Assembly: GCF_000374525.1 (NCBI RefSeq)
Contig: NZ_KB894573.1
Location: 434,186-498,185, forward strand
From: Amorphus coralli DSM 19760
GTDB lineage: Bacteria; Pseudomonadota; Alphaproteobacteria; Rhizobiales; Amorphaceae
DNA length: 64,000 nucleotides
Reading direction: 5' to 3'
In this document: piece after piece, positions 40,642 to 52,677 of the stretch
How positions within the stretch are numbered: the stretch's first letter is position 1
How the letters are laid out: each line of letters begins with the position of its first letter
Notes under the pieces: model-generated
Told to the model about the DNA's origin: nothing
Database searches by the model: none
What the model saw: only the letters and a program-made list of their open reading frames with translations
Made by a program: the position numbers and the translations under genes

Positions 40642-41511
40642 CTATTGGCCGCCGCCCAGACCGTGCACGTAGACGGCGAGCGACTTTACGGTGGTCGGAT
40701 CCAGGCGGGTGACCCAGGGCGGCATGACGCCGGCCCGTCCATGCTGGATGGTCGTCTGGATGGTCTCCGTGTCGCCGCCATAGAGCCAGATCTGGTCGGT
40801 CAGGTTCGGCGCGCCGAGCTCCTGGTTGCCGGTCCCGGCCTCGCCGTGACAGACGGCGCAATTGTCCGCGAAGATCTGCTTGCCGGCTTCCGCGTCGGCG
40901 TTGGAGGCGGGTGCCTGGCCCGACAAGGTGCGCACGTAGGCGGTCACGTCGCGGATCTGGGCCCGGTCGAGGATGCCCATGTCGCCGAATGCGGTCATTT
41001 CGCCCATCCGGGTGTCGGGATCGTCGGAGCGGATGCCGTGGGCGATGGTGTGATAGATCTGGTCGAGCGAGCCGCCCCAGATCCAGGCGTCGTCCTGCAG
41101 GTTCGGGTAGCCGGGCGACCCGGTGGCCGCCGAGCCATGGCACGGGGCGCAGTTGTCGCCGAAGGCCGCCTGTCCCTGTGCGGTGGCGAATTCCAGCATG
41201 CCCGCATCGGCGTTGATCGCCGCCAGGTCGGCGCTGGCGATCTCCTGACCAAGCTCGGAGCGTTGGGCCACGACCTCCTCGTAGGCGATCTCGCCCTCGC
41301 GGCGCTGGCTGTCGCCCAGAAGCCCCGGCGTGTAGCCGTTGACCAGCGGCCAGGCCGGCATCAGGATCCAGTAGACCACGGCGTAGACGACGGTGGCGTA
41401 GAAGATCCACAGCCACCAGCGCGGCAGCGGATTGTTGAGCTCCTTGAGCCCATCCCACTCGTGACCGGTCGTTTCAACTCCCGATACGGCATCGATTTCC
41501 TTCTCGGCCAT
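40642..41511 (-). CDS. ccoP: cbb3-type cytochrome c oxidase subunit III (dihaem)
   Basis: 289 residues. An N-terminal cytoplasmic segment containing HEWDGLKELNNPLPRWW is followed by one membrane helix (about 33-53). Two periplasmic class I cytochrome c domains follow with CAPCHG and CAVCHG haem sites and distal Met ligands (MGEMTAFGDMG; AGVMPPWVTRL). It passes electrons from soluble cytochrome c to CcoO/CcoN. Last gene of ccoNOQP; six bases separate it from ccoQ. Confidence 0.97.
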   Translation of the reverse strand: MAEKEIDAVSGVETTGHEWDGLKELNNPLPRWWLWIFYATVVYAVVYWILMPAWPLVNGYTPGLLGDSQRREGEIAYEEVVAQRSELGQEIASADLAAINADAGMLEFATAQGQAAFGDNCAPCHGSAATGSPGYPNLQDDAWIWGGSLDQIYHTIAHGIRSDDPDTRMGEMTAFGDMGILDRAQIRDVTAYVRTLSGQAPASNADAEAGKQIFADNCAVCHGEAGTGNQELGAPNLTDQIWLYGGDTETIQTTIQHGRAGVMPPWVTRLDPTTVKSLAVYVHGLGGGQ

Positions 41512-41517
41512 GTCGGC

Positions 41518-41709
41518 TTACTCCGGTTTCTTGCCGTTGCGCCGGTCGTCGGGCTTCGGCTTGTCGTCTTCGAGCGGGATGCGGGCAGCCTCGTCGAAGC
41601 GCTTCTTGTTCTTCGGCCAGACGGCGTAGGCCACGATCACGGCGAACACCGCGACGAAGATGAGAAGGCCCCAGGTCTGGGCGAAGGAGGCAACGTCTTC
41701 GTAGCTCAT
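41518..41709 (-). CDS. ccoQ: cbb3-type cytochrome c oxidase subunit IV
   Basis: 63 residues: a short N-terminus, one membrane helix (about 9-31, WGLLIFVAVFAVIVAYAVW) and a charged tail (PKNKKRFDEAARIPLEDDKP) matching the FixQ/CcoQ family. It stabilises the CcoP-CcoNO interaction. It lies 4 bp after ccoO. Confidence 0.95.
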   Translation of the reverse strand: MSYEDVASFAQTWGLLIFVAVFAVIVAYAVWPKNKKRFDEAARIPLEDDKPKPDDRRNGKKPE

Positions 41710-41713
41710 GGCG

Positions 41714-42448
41714 TCACCGCTGGTTGGCCTGGTTGTCGTAGACGTCGAAGTCCACGAGCGTGCCGAGCATCTGCAGGTAGGCGATCACGGCGTCGAGTTC
41801 GGTGACGCGCTTGGGATCGCCGTCGAAGTCACGCACGACCGCTTCGGGCCAGCGCTCCAGGAAGGCGTCGACGTCGTCGGAGTTGGGATCAGCCTGGGCG
41901 CGGAAATCGGCCGCGGCGTTGTCCATCTGCTCTTCCGTGTAGGGCACGCCGGCGGTGGCCAGCGTCTCCAGGCGCGGCTTCATGGAGCGGGCGTCGATGC
42001 GGGCGTCCGCGAGGAAGGGATAGCCCGGCATGATGGAGGCCGGGACCACCGAGCGCGGGTCGATCAGGTGCGCGCGATGCCACTCGTCGGAATACTTGCC
42101 GCCGACGCGCGCCAGGTCCGGACCGGTCCGCTTGGAACCCCACTGGAACGGATGGTCGTACATGGACTCCGCCGCCAGGCTGTAGTGGCCGTACCGCTCG
42201 ATCTCGTCGCGCATCGGGCGGATCTGCTGGGAATGGCAGAGATAGCAGCCCTCGCGGATGTAGACGTCACGGCCGGCGAGCTCGAGCGGCGTGTAGGGAC
42301 GCATCCCGTCCACCTTCTCGATGGTGCTCTTCAGCCAGAACTGCGGCGCGATCTCGACGATGCCGCCGATGGCCACGGCGATGAGGATGCCGACCATCAG
42401 CCACGGCGTGTTTTTCTCGAAGAACTGGTGCTTGTTCCAGATGCTCAT
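41714..42448 (-). CDS. ccoO: cbb3-type cytochrome c oxidase subunit II (monohaem)
   Basis: 244 residues. One N-terminal membrane helix (about 16-35) and a periplasmic haem-binding site [12 protein letters not shown]. Conserved family strings include [40 protein letters not shown] and [16 protein letters not shown] (Met ligand). It carries electrons to the CcoN active site. Second gene of the operon, 13 bp after ccoN. Confidence 0.97.
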   Translation of the reverse strand: MSIWNKHQFFEKNTPWLMVGILIAVAIGGIVEIAPQFWLKSTIEKVDGMRPYTPLELAGRDVYIREGCYLCHSQQIRPMRDEIERYGHYSLAAESMYDHPFQWGSKRTGPDLARVGGKYSDEWHRAHLIDPRSVVPASIMPGYPFLADARIDARSMKPRLETLATAGVPYTEEQMDNAAADFRAQADPNSDDVDAFLERWPEAVVRDFDGDPKRVTELDAVIAYLQMLGTLVDFDVYDNQANQR

Positions 42449-42461
42449 GGATCGGTCTTCC

Positions 42462-44123
42462 TCAAGCGGCCGCGGGGGCGGGTGCGGCGGCTTCGACGTC
42501 CACCGCCTCGCCGGCGCGGATCGTCATCCAGACATTGAACGCCATGATCAGCCCGCCGATGAGGAACAGAACGCCTCCGAGCGCGCGGATCACGTAGAAG
42601 GGATGCATCGCCTCGACGGTCTCGATGAAGGAGTATTCAAGGAAGCCGAAGTCGTTGTAGGCGCGCCACATCAGGCCCTGCAGGATGCCCGACACCCACA
42701 TCGAGGTGATGTAGAGGACGATGCCGATGGTGGCCGTCCAGAAGTGCCAGTTCACCAGCCGCAGCGAGTAGAGCTCCTTCTTGTTCCACAGCCACGGAAC
42801 GAGGCAGTAGATGGCGCCGAAGGAGATGAAGCCGACCCAGCCGAGCGCGCCGGAATGGACGTGGCCGATGGTCCAGTCGGTGTAGTGCGACAGCGAGTTG
42901 ACCGCCCGCACCGACATCAGCGGCCCCTCGAAGGTCGACATGCCGTAGAAGGCGATCGACACGACCAGCATGCGGATGACCGGATCGGTGCGCAGCTTGT
43001 CCCAGGCACCGGACAGCGTCATCAGGCCGTTGATCATGCCGCCCCAGGACGGCATCCACAGCATCACCGAGAAGGTCATGCCGAGCGTCGAGGCCCACTG
43101 CGGCAGCGAGGTGTAGTGGAGGTGGTGCGGGCCGGCCCAGATGTAGAGGAAGATCAGGGCCCAGAAGTGCACGATCGACAGCCGGTAGGAGTAGATCGGC
43201 CGCTCGGCCCGCTTCGGCACGAAGTAGTACATGATGGCCAGAAAGCCGGCGGTCAGGAAGAAGCCCACCGCGTTGTGGCCGTACCACCACTGGATCATCG
43301 CGTCCTGAACGCCGGACCAGGCGATGTAGGACTTCGACGAGAAGACCGACACCGGGATCGTCAGGTTGTTGATGATGTGCAGCATCGCGATGGTGATGAT
43401 GAAGGCGAGATAGAACCAGTTCGCCACGTAGATGTGGCTCTCGCGACGGCGCATGACCGTGCCGGCGAAGACGACCAGGTAGAGGACCCAGACGATTGTC
43501 AGCCAGAGATCGGCGTACCACTCCGGCTCGGCATACTCCTTCGACTGGGTGACGCCCATCAGGTAGCCGGTGGCCGCGATCACGATGAAGGCGTTGTAAC
43601 CGAGCACGACGACCCAGGGCGTGATCTCGCCGAGCATGCGCACCCGCGACGTGCGCTGGACGACGTAGAGCGACGTTCCGATGAGGACGTTGCCGCCGAA
43701 GGCGAAGATTACCGCGCTGGTGTGCAGCGGCCGCAGCCGGCCGAAGGACAGGAACGACAGGTCGAAGTTGAGGACCGGGAAGGCCAGCTGGAAGGCGATG
43801 TAGACGCCGGCGGCGAAGCCGGCCACGCCCCAGAAAACCGCGGCGATCGTGGCAAAACGCACCGGCCCCATGTTGTAGTTCGGCAGGCCGCCGATCTCCT
43901 GCGGGACCGGTTCGTACGGCCGCTCGAGATAATGCTTCACGATAAGGAACAGGCCGATAAACGCCATCGCGGCGCCCATCACTCCGTGGACGCTCATCGG
44001 GGTGTCGTGCGCCTTGCCGGCGACGAGCAGGCAGAACAGCGCAAGGACCGCCAGGAAGCCGGCGTAGAGGCCTTCCTCCAGGGTCATGATCTTGGGTGGG
44101 CGGGCAGTCGCGGCGTGCGCCAT
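42462..44123 (-). CDS. ccoN: cbb3-type cytochrome c oxidase subunit I (catalytic)
   Basis: 553 residues with 12 or more membrane helices. Haem-copper ligand histidines are in [33 protein letters not shown] (CuB His), [18 protein letters not shown] (paired His) and [17 protein letters not shown]. It reduces O2 at very low concentration and pumps protons. First gene of ccoNOQP, led by a TTGAC-N4-ATCAA box 94 bp upstream of its ATG, so low-oxygen induction by an FNR/FixK-type regulator is predicted. The accessory ccoGHIS genes are not in the window. Confidence 0.97.
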   Translation of the reverse strand: MAHAATARPPKIMTLEEGLYAGFLAVLALFCLLVAGKAHDTPMSVHGVMGAAMAFIGLFLIVKHYLERPYEPVPQEIGGLPNYNMGPVRFATIAAVFWGVAGFAAGVYIAFQLAFPVLNFDLSFLSFGRLRPLHTSAVIFAFGGNVLIGTSLYVVQRTSRVRMLGEITPWVVVLGYNAFIVIAATGYLMGVTQSKEYAEPEWYADLWLTIVWVLYLVVFAGTVMRRRESHIYVANWFYLAFIITIAMLHIINNLTIPVSVFSSKSYIAWSGVQDAMIQWWYGHNAVGFFLTAGFLAIMYYFVPKRAERPIYSYRLSIVHFWALIFLYIWAGPHHLHYTSLPQWASTLGMTFSVMLWMPSWGGMINGLMTLSGAWDKLRTDPVIRMLVVSIAFYGMSTFEGPLMSVRAVNSLSHYTDWTIGHVHSGALGWVGFISFGAIYCLVPWLWNKKELYSLRLVNWHFWTATIGIVLYITSMWVSGILQGLMWRAYNDFGFLEYSFIETVEAMHPFYVIRALGGVLFLIGGLIMAFNVWMTIRAGEAVDVEAAAPAPAAA

Positions 44124-44210
44124 GTCCTAGCTCCGGTCGGCGAATCGTGACGACAGCCGACGGGAGCCGGCCGAACGGACCGGACCCTAGATCCCGGGCG
44201 CGGAGCCGCC

Positions 44211-44224
44211 TTGACGTATATCAA
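44211..44224 (-). promoter_or_regulatory. FNR/FixK-type box upstream of ccoN
   Basis: TTGAC-GTAT-ATCAA matches the FNR/FixK consensus TTGAT-N4-ATCAA with one change. Its centre is 94 bp from the ccoN start, a good distance for activation with a leader of about 50 nt. Confidence 0.8.
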
Positions 44225-44275
44225 GCGGCCGCCGGCCCTGGAGTCATCGATTGAGCAGAAAGGCTCTGACGGAGG

Positions 44276-45331
44276 TCAGTCGCCGGCGAACCTGCGCCGG
44301 ATCCAGCCTGATAAGATCGGCAGGGCCGCGATGATGATCAGGAAGCGGACGAAATGGAGACCGGCCACGTAGGCCGCGTCGAAGCCGAGCAGAAAGGCCA
44401 GCGTGGTCATCGATTCCAGCGCGCCAGGCGAGATCGCCAGGATCACCTGTCCGGCAGGCAGCCCGGTGATCTCGATCAGCAGGACGGCGGCGACGATCGA
44501 CACGGCGAGTGCCGCGGCAAGCGCCCCGAGCGAGGCTGCAGCGATCCGGAAGAAGAGCCCCCGATCGATCCCGGCAAAGCGGGTCCCGATCAACGCCCCC
44601 AACACCAGGAAGCCGGGAACGAGAAGCCAGGCCGGCAGCCAGGTTGTAACGACGCCGGAGGCATGCAGGACACCGCTGACCAGCAGCGAACCGAGCAGCA
44701 TCCCCGCCGGCTGGCCGAGCCGGACAATCAGGTAGCCCACGACAGCTCCGAGCCCGAAGAGGAGCGCGAGATCGATGATGCCGGCTTCCGCGTGGGCCAC
44801 GCTCGCCCCGGCATTCTCGGTCATTCCCGGGAAGAGGCCGATGAGCGGCGGCAGCGCCGCCACGAGGAAGATCAAGCGGATCGACTGCGACAGCGCCACC
44901 CGGCGCAGATCCGCGGTGCTCGTCATCGCAACCGCCAGCACATAGGAGAGCGCACCGGGGACGGCACCATAGACGGCTGTGGTCCTGTCCCAACCGGCGA
45001 CCCGATGCAGCATAAAGTAGGCTGCGGCGGTGACGAAGACGCTGGCAACGATCACGAACACCACAGAGACCGGCCAGGCCGACAGTCGGTCCAGCGTATC
45101 CGGCGAGACACTAGAGCCCATGCCGGTGCCGATCACCAGGAAGGCGATGTCGCGCATCGGCTTCGGCATCGTCACCTGCGCGCCGACAAAGGCCGCGATC
45201 GCAACAGCCACCGCTGAACCGGACAACCACCCTGCCGGAACTCCGGCGAGCGTAAAGGCGCCGCCGCCGAGCGCGGCGAGCAGAAGTGTCAGTCCCACGC
45301 GCAGGAGAAGGGATCGGTCGAGGAATTTCAC
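44276..45331 (-). CDS. AbrB family membrane protein
   Basis: 351 residues with about ten membrane helices in two homologous halves. Each half has the family marks: a Gly-rich N-terminus (GVPAGWLSGSAVAV; GQPAGMLLGSLLV) and a conserved GAVPGALSYVLAVA or SPGALESMTTLAFLLGFDAA loop with the P-G-A-L motif. This is the AbrB/DUF489-like 'ammonia monooxygenase' family (unrelated to the Bacillus AbrB regulator); its transport role is unproven. It lies between the cco operon and hemN, divergent from hemN. Confidence 0.88.
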   Translation of the reverse strand: MKFLDRSLLLRVGLTLLLAALGGGAFTLAGVPAGWLSGSAVAVAIAAFVGAQVTMPKPMRDIAFLVIGTGMGSSVSPDTLDRLSAWPVSVVFVIVASVFVTAAAYFMLHRVAGWDRTTAVYGAVPGALSYVLAVAMTSTADLRRVALSQSIRLIFLVAALPPLIGLFPGMTENAGASVAHAEAGIIDLALLFGLGAVVGYLIVRLGQPAGMLLGSLLVSGVLHASGVVTTWLPAWLLVPGFLVLGALIGTRFAGIDRGLFFRIAAASLGALAAALAVSIVAAVLLIEITGLPAGQVILAISPGALESMTTLAFLLGFDAAYVAGLHFVRFLIIIAALPILSGWIRRRFAGD

Positions 45332-45459
45332 GAACCGCGTTTAGGCGAGGCAGCGCGTGCTGGCAAGGCGGATGGCAGAGCTGCAGGGCCATCGCGCGGC
45401 GCATCCCGAGCCACCAGAGACAAATCGCGCGCTCGAACCCGATGGCCCCCGAGACGGTT

Positions 45460-45473
45460 TTGACGTCGATCAA
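45460..45473 (+). promoter_or_regulatory. FNR/FixK-type box upstream of hemN
   Basis: TTGAC-GTCG-ATCAA, the same half-sites as the box before ccoN. Its centre is 42 bp from the hemN ATG, unusually close for a class II activator site. Confidence 0.75.
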
Positions 45474-45508
45474 GGCACCAGACCGCGCTCCGGGAGACAG
45501 TTTCGGCC

Positions 45509-46861
45509 ATGGACACCCTCGCGACCAAATATGCCGGACGGGCCGTTCCGCGGTACACGTCCTATCCCACGGCCCCGCATTTCACCGATGCCGTGGACGG
45601 CAAGGTTGCGGCGCGCTGGCTCGCCACGCTGCCGGAGGAAACGGTCGCGTCGGTCTACCTGCACGTGCCCTTCTGCTCGGAGATGTGCGCCTATTGCGGC
45701 TGCACCACGAAGGCGACACGCAAGATCGAGCCTGTCCTAGCCTACACCGAGACGCTGGCCCGCGAGATCGCGCTGGTGCGCACCACCATCGGCCGTCGCC
45801 AGAAGGTCAGCCACGTGCACTGGGGCGGCGGCACGCCGAGCATGATCCCCGGCGGCACATTCCTGGCGCTGACGGCGCGCCTGCGCGAGGCGTTCCAGTT
45901 GACGCCGGACGCGGAGATTGCCATCGAGCTCGACCCACGCACCGTCGACCGGACGCTTGCCAGCACGCTGGCAAAGGCTGGCATGACCCGTGTCTCCCTC
46001 GGCATCCAGGACACCGACCCGAGGGTTCAGGCGGCTATCGGCAGGGTTCAGCCCGACAGCGTGGTGACCGCCGCCTTCGAGCACCTGCGCGCCGCCGGGC
46101 TCGCCCGGATCAACGCCGACCTGATGTACGGCCTGCCCCACCAGACGCCGGAAACCGTGCGCCGGACGGTGGAGGCGATGGCCCTTCTCTCTCCTTCCCG
46201 GGTGTCGGTCTTCGGCTACGCGCACGTGCCGTGGGTGAAGTCGCACCAGCGGCTGATCGATGAGAGCGCCCTGCCGCGCGCCGAAGAGCGTCTTCTTCTG
46301 GAAGCGACCATGCGCGCAGCGCTGGTGGAGGCCGGCTACGTGCCGATCGGCCTCGATCATTTTGCGCGCCCAGACGACCCGATGACCCTCGCCGCCCAGA
46401 CCGGTGTCCTGAGGCGCAATTTCCAGGGCTACACCACCGATACCGCCGACGCGCTGATCGGTCTCGGCGCTTCTTCCATCGGCAAGCTGCCCCAGGGCTA
46501 TGTGGCCAACGCCCCCGACGTGGGCGGCTGGAAGCGCGCCGTGGACGGCGGGCGTCTGCCTGTGGTCCGCGGCTTCGCCCTGACCCACGACGACCGGCTG
46601 CGCGGCGCGGTGATCGAACGGCTGATGACCGACTACGCCATCGACTTCGCCGATCCGGACCTTGCACGGCTCGGCGATCCGCTGACGCTCCTTGCCCGGT
46701 CAAGGGACTGTCTGCGCGAGCCGCTGCGCGACGGGATCGCCACGCTCGAACAGACCAGGCTGCGGGTTACCCGCGCGGGCCGGCCCTATGTTCGCGTGCT
46801 GGCCGCCTGTTTCGACGCCTACCTGCCGACAGGCCGGGCGCGCCACTCCGCGGCGGTCTGA
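45509..46861 (+). CDS. hemN: Oxygen-independent coproporphyrinogen III oxidase
   Basis: 450 residues, full HemN length. The radical-SAM cluster is CSEMCAYCGC (Cys56, Cys60, Cys63), after PRYTSYPTAPHF and YLHVPF; GGGTPSM is the SAM-binding turn. It decarboxylates coproporphyrinogen III anaerobically, complementing HemF, and so supplies haem for the neighbouring cbb3 oxidase under low oxygen. The FNR/FixK box 36 bp before the ATG supports that. GGGAG lies about 15 bp upstream of the ATG. Confidence 0.96.
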   Translation: MDTLATKYAGRAVPRYTSYPTAPHFTDAVDGKVAARWLATLPEETVASVYLHVPFCSEMCAYCGCTTKATRKIEPVLAYTETLAREIALVRTTIGRRQKVSHVHWGGGTPSMIPGGTFLALTARLREAFQLTPDAEIAIELDPRTVDRTLASTLAKAGMTRVSLGIQDTDPRVQAAIGRVQPDSVVTAAFEHLRAAGLARINADLMYGLPHQTPETVRRTVEAMALLSPSRVSVFGYAHVPWVKSHQRLIDESALPRAEERLLLEATMRAALVEAGYVPIGLDHFARPDDPMTLAAQTGVLRRNFQGYTTDTADALIGLGASSIGKLPQGYVANAPDVGGWKRAVDGGRLPVVRGFALTHDDRLRGAVIERLMTDYAIDFADPDLARLGDPLTLLARSRDCLREPLRDGIATLEQTRLRVTRAGRPYVRVLAACFDAYLPTGRARHSAAV

Positions 46862-46975
46862 CCGAACCCCGCTTTTTCCCGGCGTGCACTTTGCGCCTGT
46901 ACGAAAATGCGACCATTCTCCCAACCTGATCGTGTCGCGCCCGGCGACGGGCCCGGCATGCGAGGGGGAGCACGA

Positions 46976-47839
46976 ATGGACGCCATCACGCCGCCGATGG
47001 ACGCGGATCAGGCCGCGCCCGACGACCGGCCGTCCCTGGAACGGGCCCAGGGCGCGATCCGGCTCGCCGTCGGTCCCGGCCGGCTTCGCGGAACGACGGC
47101 ACTCAAGACTGCCTTCCAGCAGGGCTCCTTCAAGGTCCGCTTTCCCAGTCGCTTCGGCAACGCGGGCGTCGAGGCCGTGCTTCTCAACACCGCCGGCGGC
47201 CTGACCGATGGCGACCGCTTCACCGTCGAGGCGGAGGCCGGGCCGGCCAGTGCCCTCACCCTCACCACCCAGGCGGCTGAACGGGTCTATCGCTCGCGCG
47301 GCGACGTGGCCTACCTCGACGTGGAGCTGCGCGCCGGGCCCGACGCGACCCTCCTCTGGCTTCCGCAGGAAACCATCTTCTACGACCGCGGGCGCGTCCG
47401 GCGCAGCCTGACCGCGGAAATGGCCGGATCGGCGCGGATCTTGCTTTGCGAGATCCTCGTGCTCGGGAGAACCGCGCACGGCGAGACGGTGCGGGAGGGA
47501 ACGGTTTCCGACAGATGGCGCATCCGGCGCGACGGACGGCTGGTCTATGCGGATGACCTGCGCCTCAACGGCGACATCCAGGCGATGGCCGGCGGCTCCG
47601 CAACCCTTGCCGGCGCGCGGGCCTTCGCCTCACTGGTCAGCGTGGCGCCCGACGCCGAGACACAGCTCGACGCGGTGCGTGCCGTTCTCGACCGCCACGA
47701 CATCCATTCCGGCGCCAGCGCCTGGGACGGGCTTCTTGCGGTGCGGGCCGTTGCCAGTGACGCCGCGCGGCTGAGGGCTGCCGTCGTTGAACTCCTGTCA
47801 CCGCTCGCGGGCACCGTGCCGCGCGTCTGGTCGATCTGA
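46976..47839 (+). CDS. ureD: Urease accessory protein UreD (UreH)
   Basis: 287 residues from [17 protein letters not shown], preceded by GAGGGGGAG; the frame extends 23 codons upstream without support. UreD is the scaffold that with UreF and UreG inserts nickel into UreC. Recognised strings: [27 protein letters not shown] and [19 protein letters not shown]. First gene of the urease operon; ureA follows 26 bp downstream. Well conserved and complete. Confidence 0.95.
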   Translation: MDAITPPMDADQAAPDDRPSLERAQGAIRLAVGPGRLRGTTALKTAFQQGSFKVRFPSRFGNAGVEAVLLNTAGGLTDGDRFTVEAEAGPASALTLTTQAAERVYRSRGDVAYLDVELRAGPDATLLWLPQETIFYDRGRVRRSLTAEMAGSARILLCEILVLGRTAHGETVREGTVSDRWRIRRDGRLVYADDLRLNGDIQAMAGGSATLAGARAFASLVSVAPDAETQLDAVRAVLDRHDIHSGASAWDGLLAVRAVASDAARLRAAVVELLSPLAGTVPRVWSI

Positions 47840-47865
47840 ACCGAAAGACGAACGAGGAGGGATCG

Positions 47866-48168
47866 TTGAAGCTCACACCGCGGGAAAAGGACAAGCTGCT
47901 GGTCGCCATGGCGGCCGTGGTGGCACGCAAGCGGCTGGAGCGCGGCGTAAAGCTGAACCACCCGGAGGCGATTGCGCTGATCACCGACTTCGTCGTCGAG
48001 GGCGCGCGGGACGGCCGCACGGTTGCCGAGCTGATGGAGGCCGGCGCCCACGTCGTCACCGCGGACCAGGTGATGGAGGGCGTCGCCTCGATGATCGAGG
48101 ACGTGCAGGTGGAGGCGACCTTCCCCGACGGCACGAAGCTCGTTACCGTCCACCATCCGATCCGATAG
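47866..48168 (+). CDS. ureA: Urease subunit gamma
   Basis: 100 residues from a TTG start (GAGGAGGGATCG upstream), the only start that gives the standard N-terminus [20 protein letters not shown]. Conserved strings [21 protein letters not shown] and VHHPIR at the end are typical. A structural subunit of the trimeric urease core. The next gene, ureB, starts 19 bp downstream. Confidence 0.96.
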   Translation: MKLTPREKDKLLVAMAAVVARKRLERGVKLNHPEAIALITDFVVEGARDGRTVAELMEAGAHVVTADQVMEGVASMIEDVQVEATFPDGTKLVTVHHPIR

Positions 48169-48187
48169 AGCGGGGGGCTCGATCAAC

Positions 48188-48493
48188 ATGATCCCGGGCG
48201 AAGTCATCTGTCCCGACGGGGACATCGAGTTGAACGCCGACAGCCCGACGACGGTGCTGACCGTCGCCAACACTGGCGACCGGCCGGTCCAGGTCGGCTC
48301 GCACTACCATTTCTTCGAGGTGAACGAGGCGCTGGATTTCGACCGCGAGGCGGCGCGCGGCATGCGGCTGGACGTGGCGGCGGGATCCGCGGTGCGCTTC
48401 GAGCCTGGCCAGAGCCGCAACGTGACGCTGGTGCCGCTGGCCGGCACACGCACCGTCTACGGCTTCCAGGCCAAGGTGATGGGCCCGCTCTGA
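48188..48493 (+). CDS. ureB: Urease subunit beta
   Basis: 101 residues: [18 protein letters not shown] at the N-terminus, then the [20 protein letters not shown] and [24 protein letters not shown] motifs. A structural subunit of the urease core. It is followed not by ureC but by a GFA-family gene (43 bp on). Confidence 0.96.
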   Translation: MIPGEVICPDGDIELNADSPTTVLTVANTGDRPVQVGSHYHFFEVNEALDFDREAARGMRLDVAAGSAVRFEPGQSRNVTLVPLAGTRTVYGFQAKVMGPL

Positions 48494-48535
48494 TCGCAGA
48501 CAGTCGAGGCCCGATCGGACGCCAGGAGATGAGCC

Positions 48536-49030
48536 ATGCCGATGACGCTTGAAGGATCCTGCCACTGCGGCGCGGTGCGCTTCTCGGTGAAGAGCCACAC
48601 GCCGCAGCCCTACCAGCGCTGCTACTGCTCGATCTGCCGCAAGACCGACGGGGGCGGCGGCTACGCCATCAACATCATGGGCGTCGCCGACACGCTGAAC
48701 ATCGAGGGCGAGGATGCCATCGGCAGCTTTCACGCAACGGTGCACGGCGACAACGGCTCGGTGCGGGCCTCCTCCGGCAAGCGGCACTTCTGCACGAGAT
48801 GCGGTACGGCGCTCTGGCTCTGGGACGAAAGCTGGCCCGAGCTGGTCCACCCGCTCGCCTCGGCCATCGACACGGAGCTCCCGGTGCCGCCGGAGAGCGT
48901 GCATCTGATGCTCGCCTCCAAGGCGTCGTGGGTGGAGCCGCAGATCGGGCCGAACGACCAGTGCTTCGACGGGTATCCCGACGAGTCCATCGAGGACTGG
49001 CACAAATCCCGCGGTCTCTGGATCGACTGA
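48536..49030 (+). CDS. GFA family (glutathione-dependent formaldehyde-activating-like) protein
   Basis: 164 residues. The Gfa/CENP-V fold is marked by SCHCGAVRF, CYCSICRKT (zinc ligands) and FCTRCGTALW, giving the expected two-zinc cysteine pattern. A C-terminal extension (DQCFDGYPDESIEDWHKSRG) is specific to one GFA subgroup. True formaldehyde activation is doubtful for most members. It is inserted in the urease operon between ureB and ureC, same strand, with short gaps (42 and 63 bp), so it is co-transcribed. Its role in urease function is unknown. Confidence 0.88.
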   Translation: MPMTLEGSCHCGAVRFSVKSHTPQPYQRCYCSICRKTDGGGGYAINIMGVADTLNIEGEDAIGSFHATVHGDNGSVRASSGKRHFCTRCGTALWLWDESWPELVHPLASAIDTELPVPPESVHLMLASKASWVEPQIGPNDQCFDGYPDESIEDWHKSRGLWID

Positions 49031-49093
49031 GCCGAGCCACCCCTCCCCGCCCTCTCGTCGCAACGCGACTGCCCCTTCCCAACGGAGCCGACC

Positions 49094-50799
<1,706 letters not shown>

Positions 50800-50803
<4 letters not shown>

Positions 50804-51318
50804 GAGCCGCGACCGTCCTTCCCGCCGGCAGCTACACCGAGGCCGCCGATAGCGTGACCCTCGACCACGACGGGCGGCATCGGCGGCGGATCGCGCTCAC
50901 CGGCACCGGCGGGCTCGCCTTCCTGCTCGACCTGCCGGAAGCCGTGGCGCTGCGCCATGGTGACGGGCTCCTTCTCGAGGATGGCCGCATCGTGCGGGTC
51001 GAGGCTGTGCCCGAACCGCTCCTGGAGGTGACGGCGAACGACCCGCACCATCTCCTGCGGCTCGCCTGGCATCTCGGCAACCGCCACCTGCCGGCTATGA
51101 TCGATGCGGAACGCATCCTGATCCGCCGCGACCATGTGATTGCCGACATGGTGCGCGGGCTCGGTGGCCGCGTGACGGAGATCGACGCGCCGTTCGACCC
51201 GGAAGGCGGCGCCTATGGCGGCCACGGGCATGCGCACGCCCATGCCCACGCGGAAGCACACGGCCATGCCCATGCCCACGCATCGAGCCACAGCCACGCG
51301 CACGACCATGACCACTGA
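50800..51318 (+). CDS. ureE: Urease accessory protein UreE (nickel chaperone)
   Basis: 172 residues from a TTG that overlaps the ureC stop (TTGA). The N-terminal peptide-binding domain and the C-terminal metal domain ([24 protein letters not shown] strand with the nickel-site His) are complete. The tail is extremely His-rich, with repeated HAHAH/HGHAHAH units (about 140-172), and stores Ni ions. It overlaps ureF by 11 bp. UreE hands nickel to UreG. Confidence 0.95.
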
Positions 51319-51975
51319 GGCCGGCGCGCTCTACCGGCTGATGGCCTGGCTGTCGCCCTCCTATCCCGTGGGGGCCTTCACCCTGTCGCACGGCCTGGAG
51401 TGGTCGGTGGAGGACGGAACGGTGACGGATCTCGCCAGCCTCGCCGGCTGGGTGGAGGACGTTCTCGCCCAAGGCGGCGGACGGCAGGACGCCATCCTGT
51501 TCGTCGCAGCCTGGCGGGCGCGGCGCCAGCACGACATCCCTGTCCTAGCCGAAATCGTCGAGCTGGCGGCCGCGCTCAACCCGTCGAAGGAACGGCGCAC
51601 GGAAACCCTCTCCCAGGGCGATGCCTTCCGCACCATCACCGAGACGGCGTGGCCCGCCGAAGAGTCCTGGCCGGACGGGCGGCTCGCCTACCCCGTGGCC
51701 GTGGCGATCGCGGCGGCCGATCACGGGATCGCGCTTGCGCCGGCGCTAGTCGCCTACCTCCACGCCTTTTCCGCCAACATCGTCTCCGCCGGCGTGCGGC
51801 TGATACCGCTCGGCCAGAGCGACGGCCAGCGCGCCATCGCCCGGCTGGAGCCGGCGATCGCCGCGCTCGCGGCCGAGGCGGAGACCTCCACCCTCGACGA
51901 TCTCGGCGGCTGCGCCCTTTTCGCCGACATCGCGTCGATGCGTCACGAGACCCAGTATACGAGGCTGTTCAGGAC

Positions 51976-51979
<4 letters not shown>
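51308..51979 (+). CDS. ureF: Urease accessory protein UreF
   Basis: 223 residues from [20 protein letters not shown], starting inside the end of ureE. Family strings: [41 protein letters not shown] and the C-terminal [16 protein letters not shown] motif. UreF forms the UreD-UreF-UreG activation complex and gates GTP use. It overlaps ureG by ATGA. Confidence 0.95.
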
Positions 51980-52602
<623 letters not shown>

Positions 52603-52624
52603 GGGTCGACGGACATTTCTCTAT

Positions 52625-52668
52625 CGCGTTTCCGGACAGCGATCCGGTTCCCGCTTCGCTTGGAAGCG
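52625..52668 (-). repeat. Diverged inverted copy of module B
   Basis: Read on the minus strand this stretch matches the start of module B (CAATCCCAGGCGAAGTGG ... CGGTTCGCCGTCCGG) with several substitutions. It fills the gap between ureG and the convergent MBL gene, 32 kb from the other copies. Confidence 0.5.
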
Positions 52669-52677
52669 CATGGGCGC

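Noticed and set aside
47787..48191. Plus-strand frame overlapping ureA
   Set aside because: Different frame from the certain ureA; shadow.
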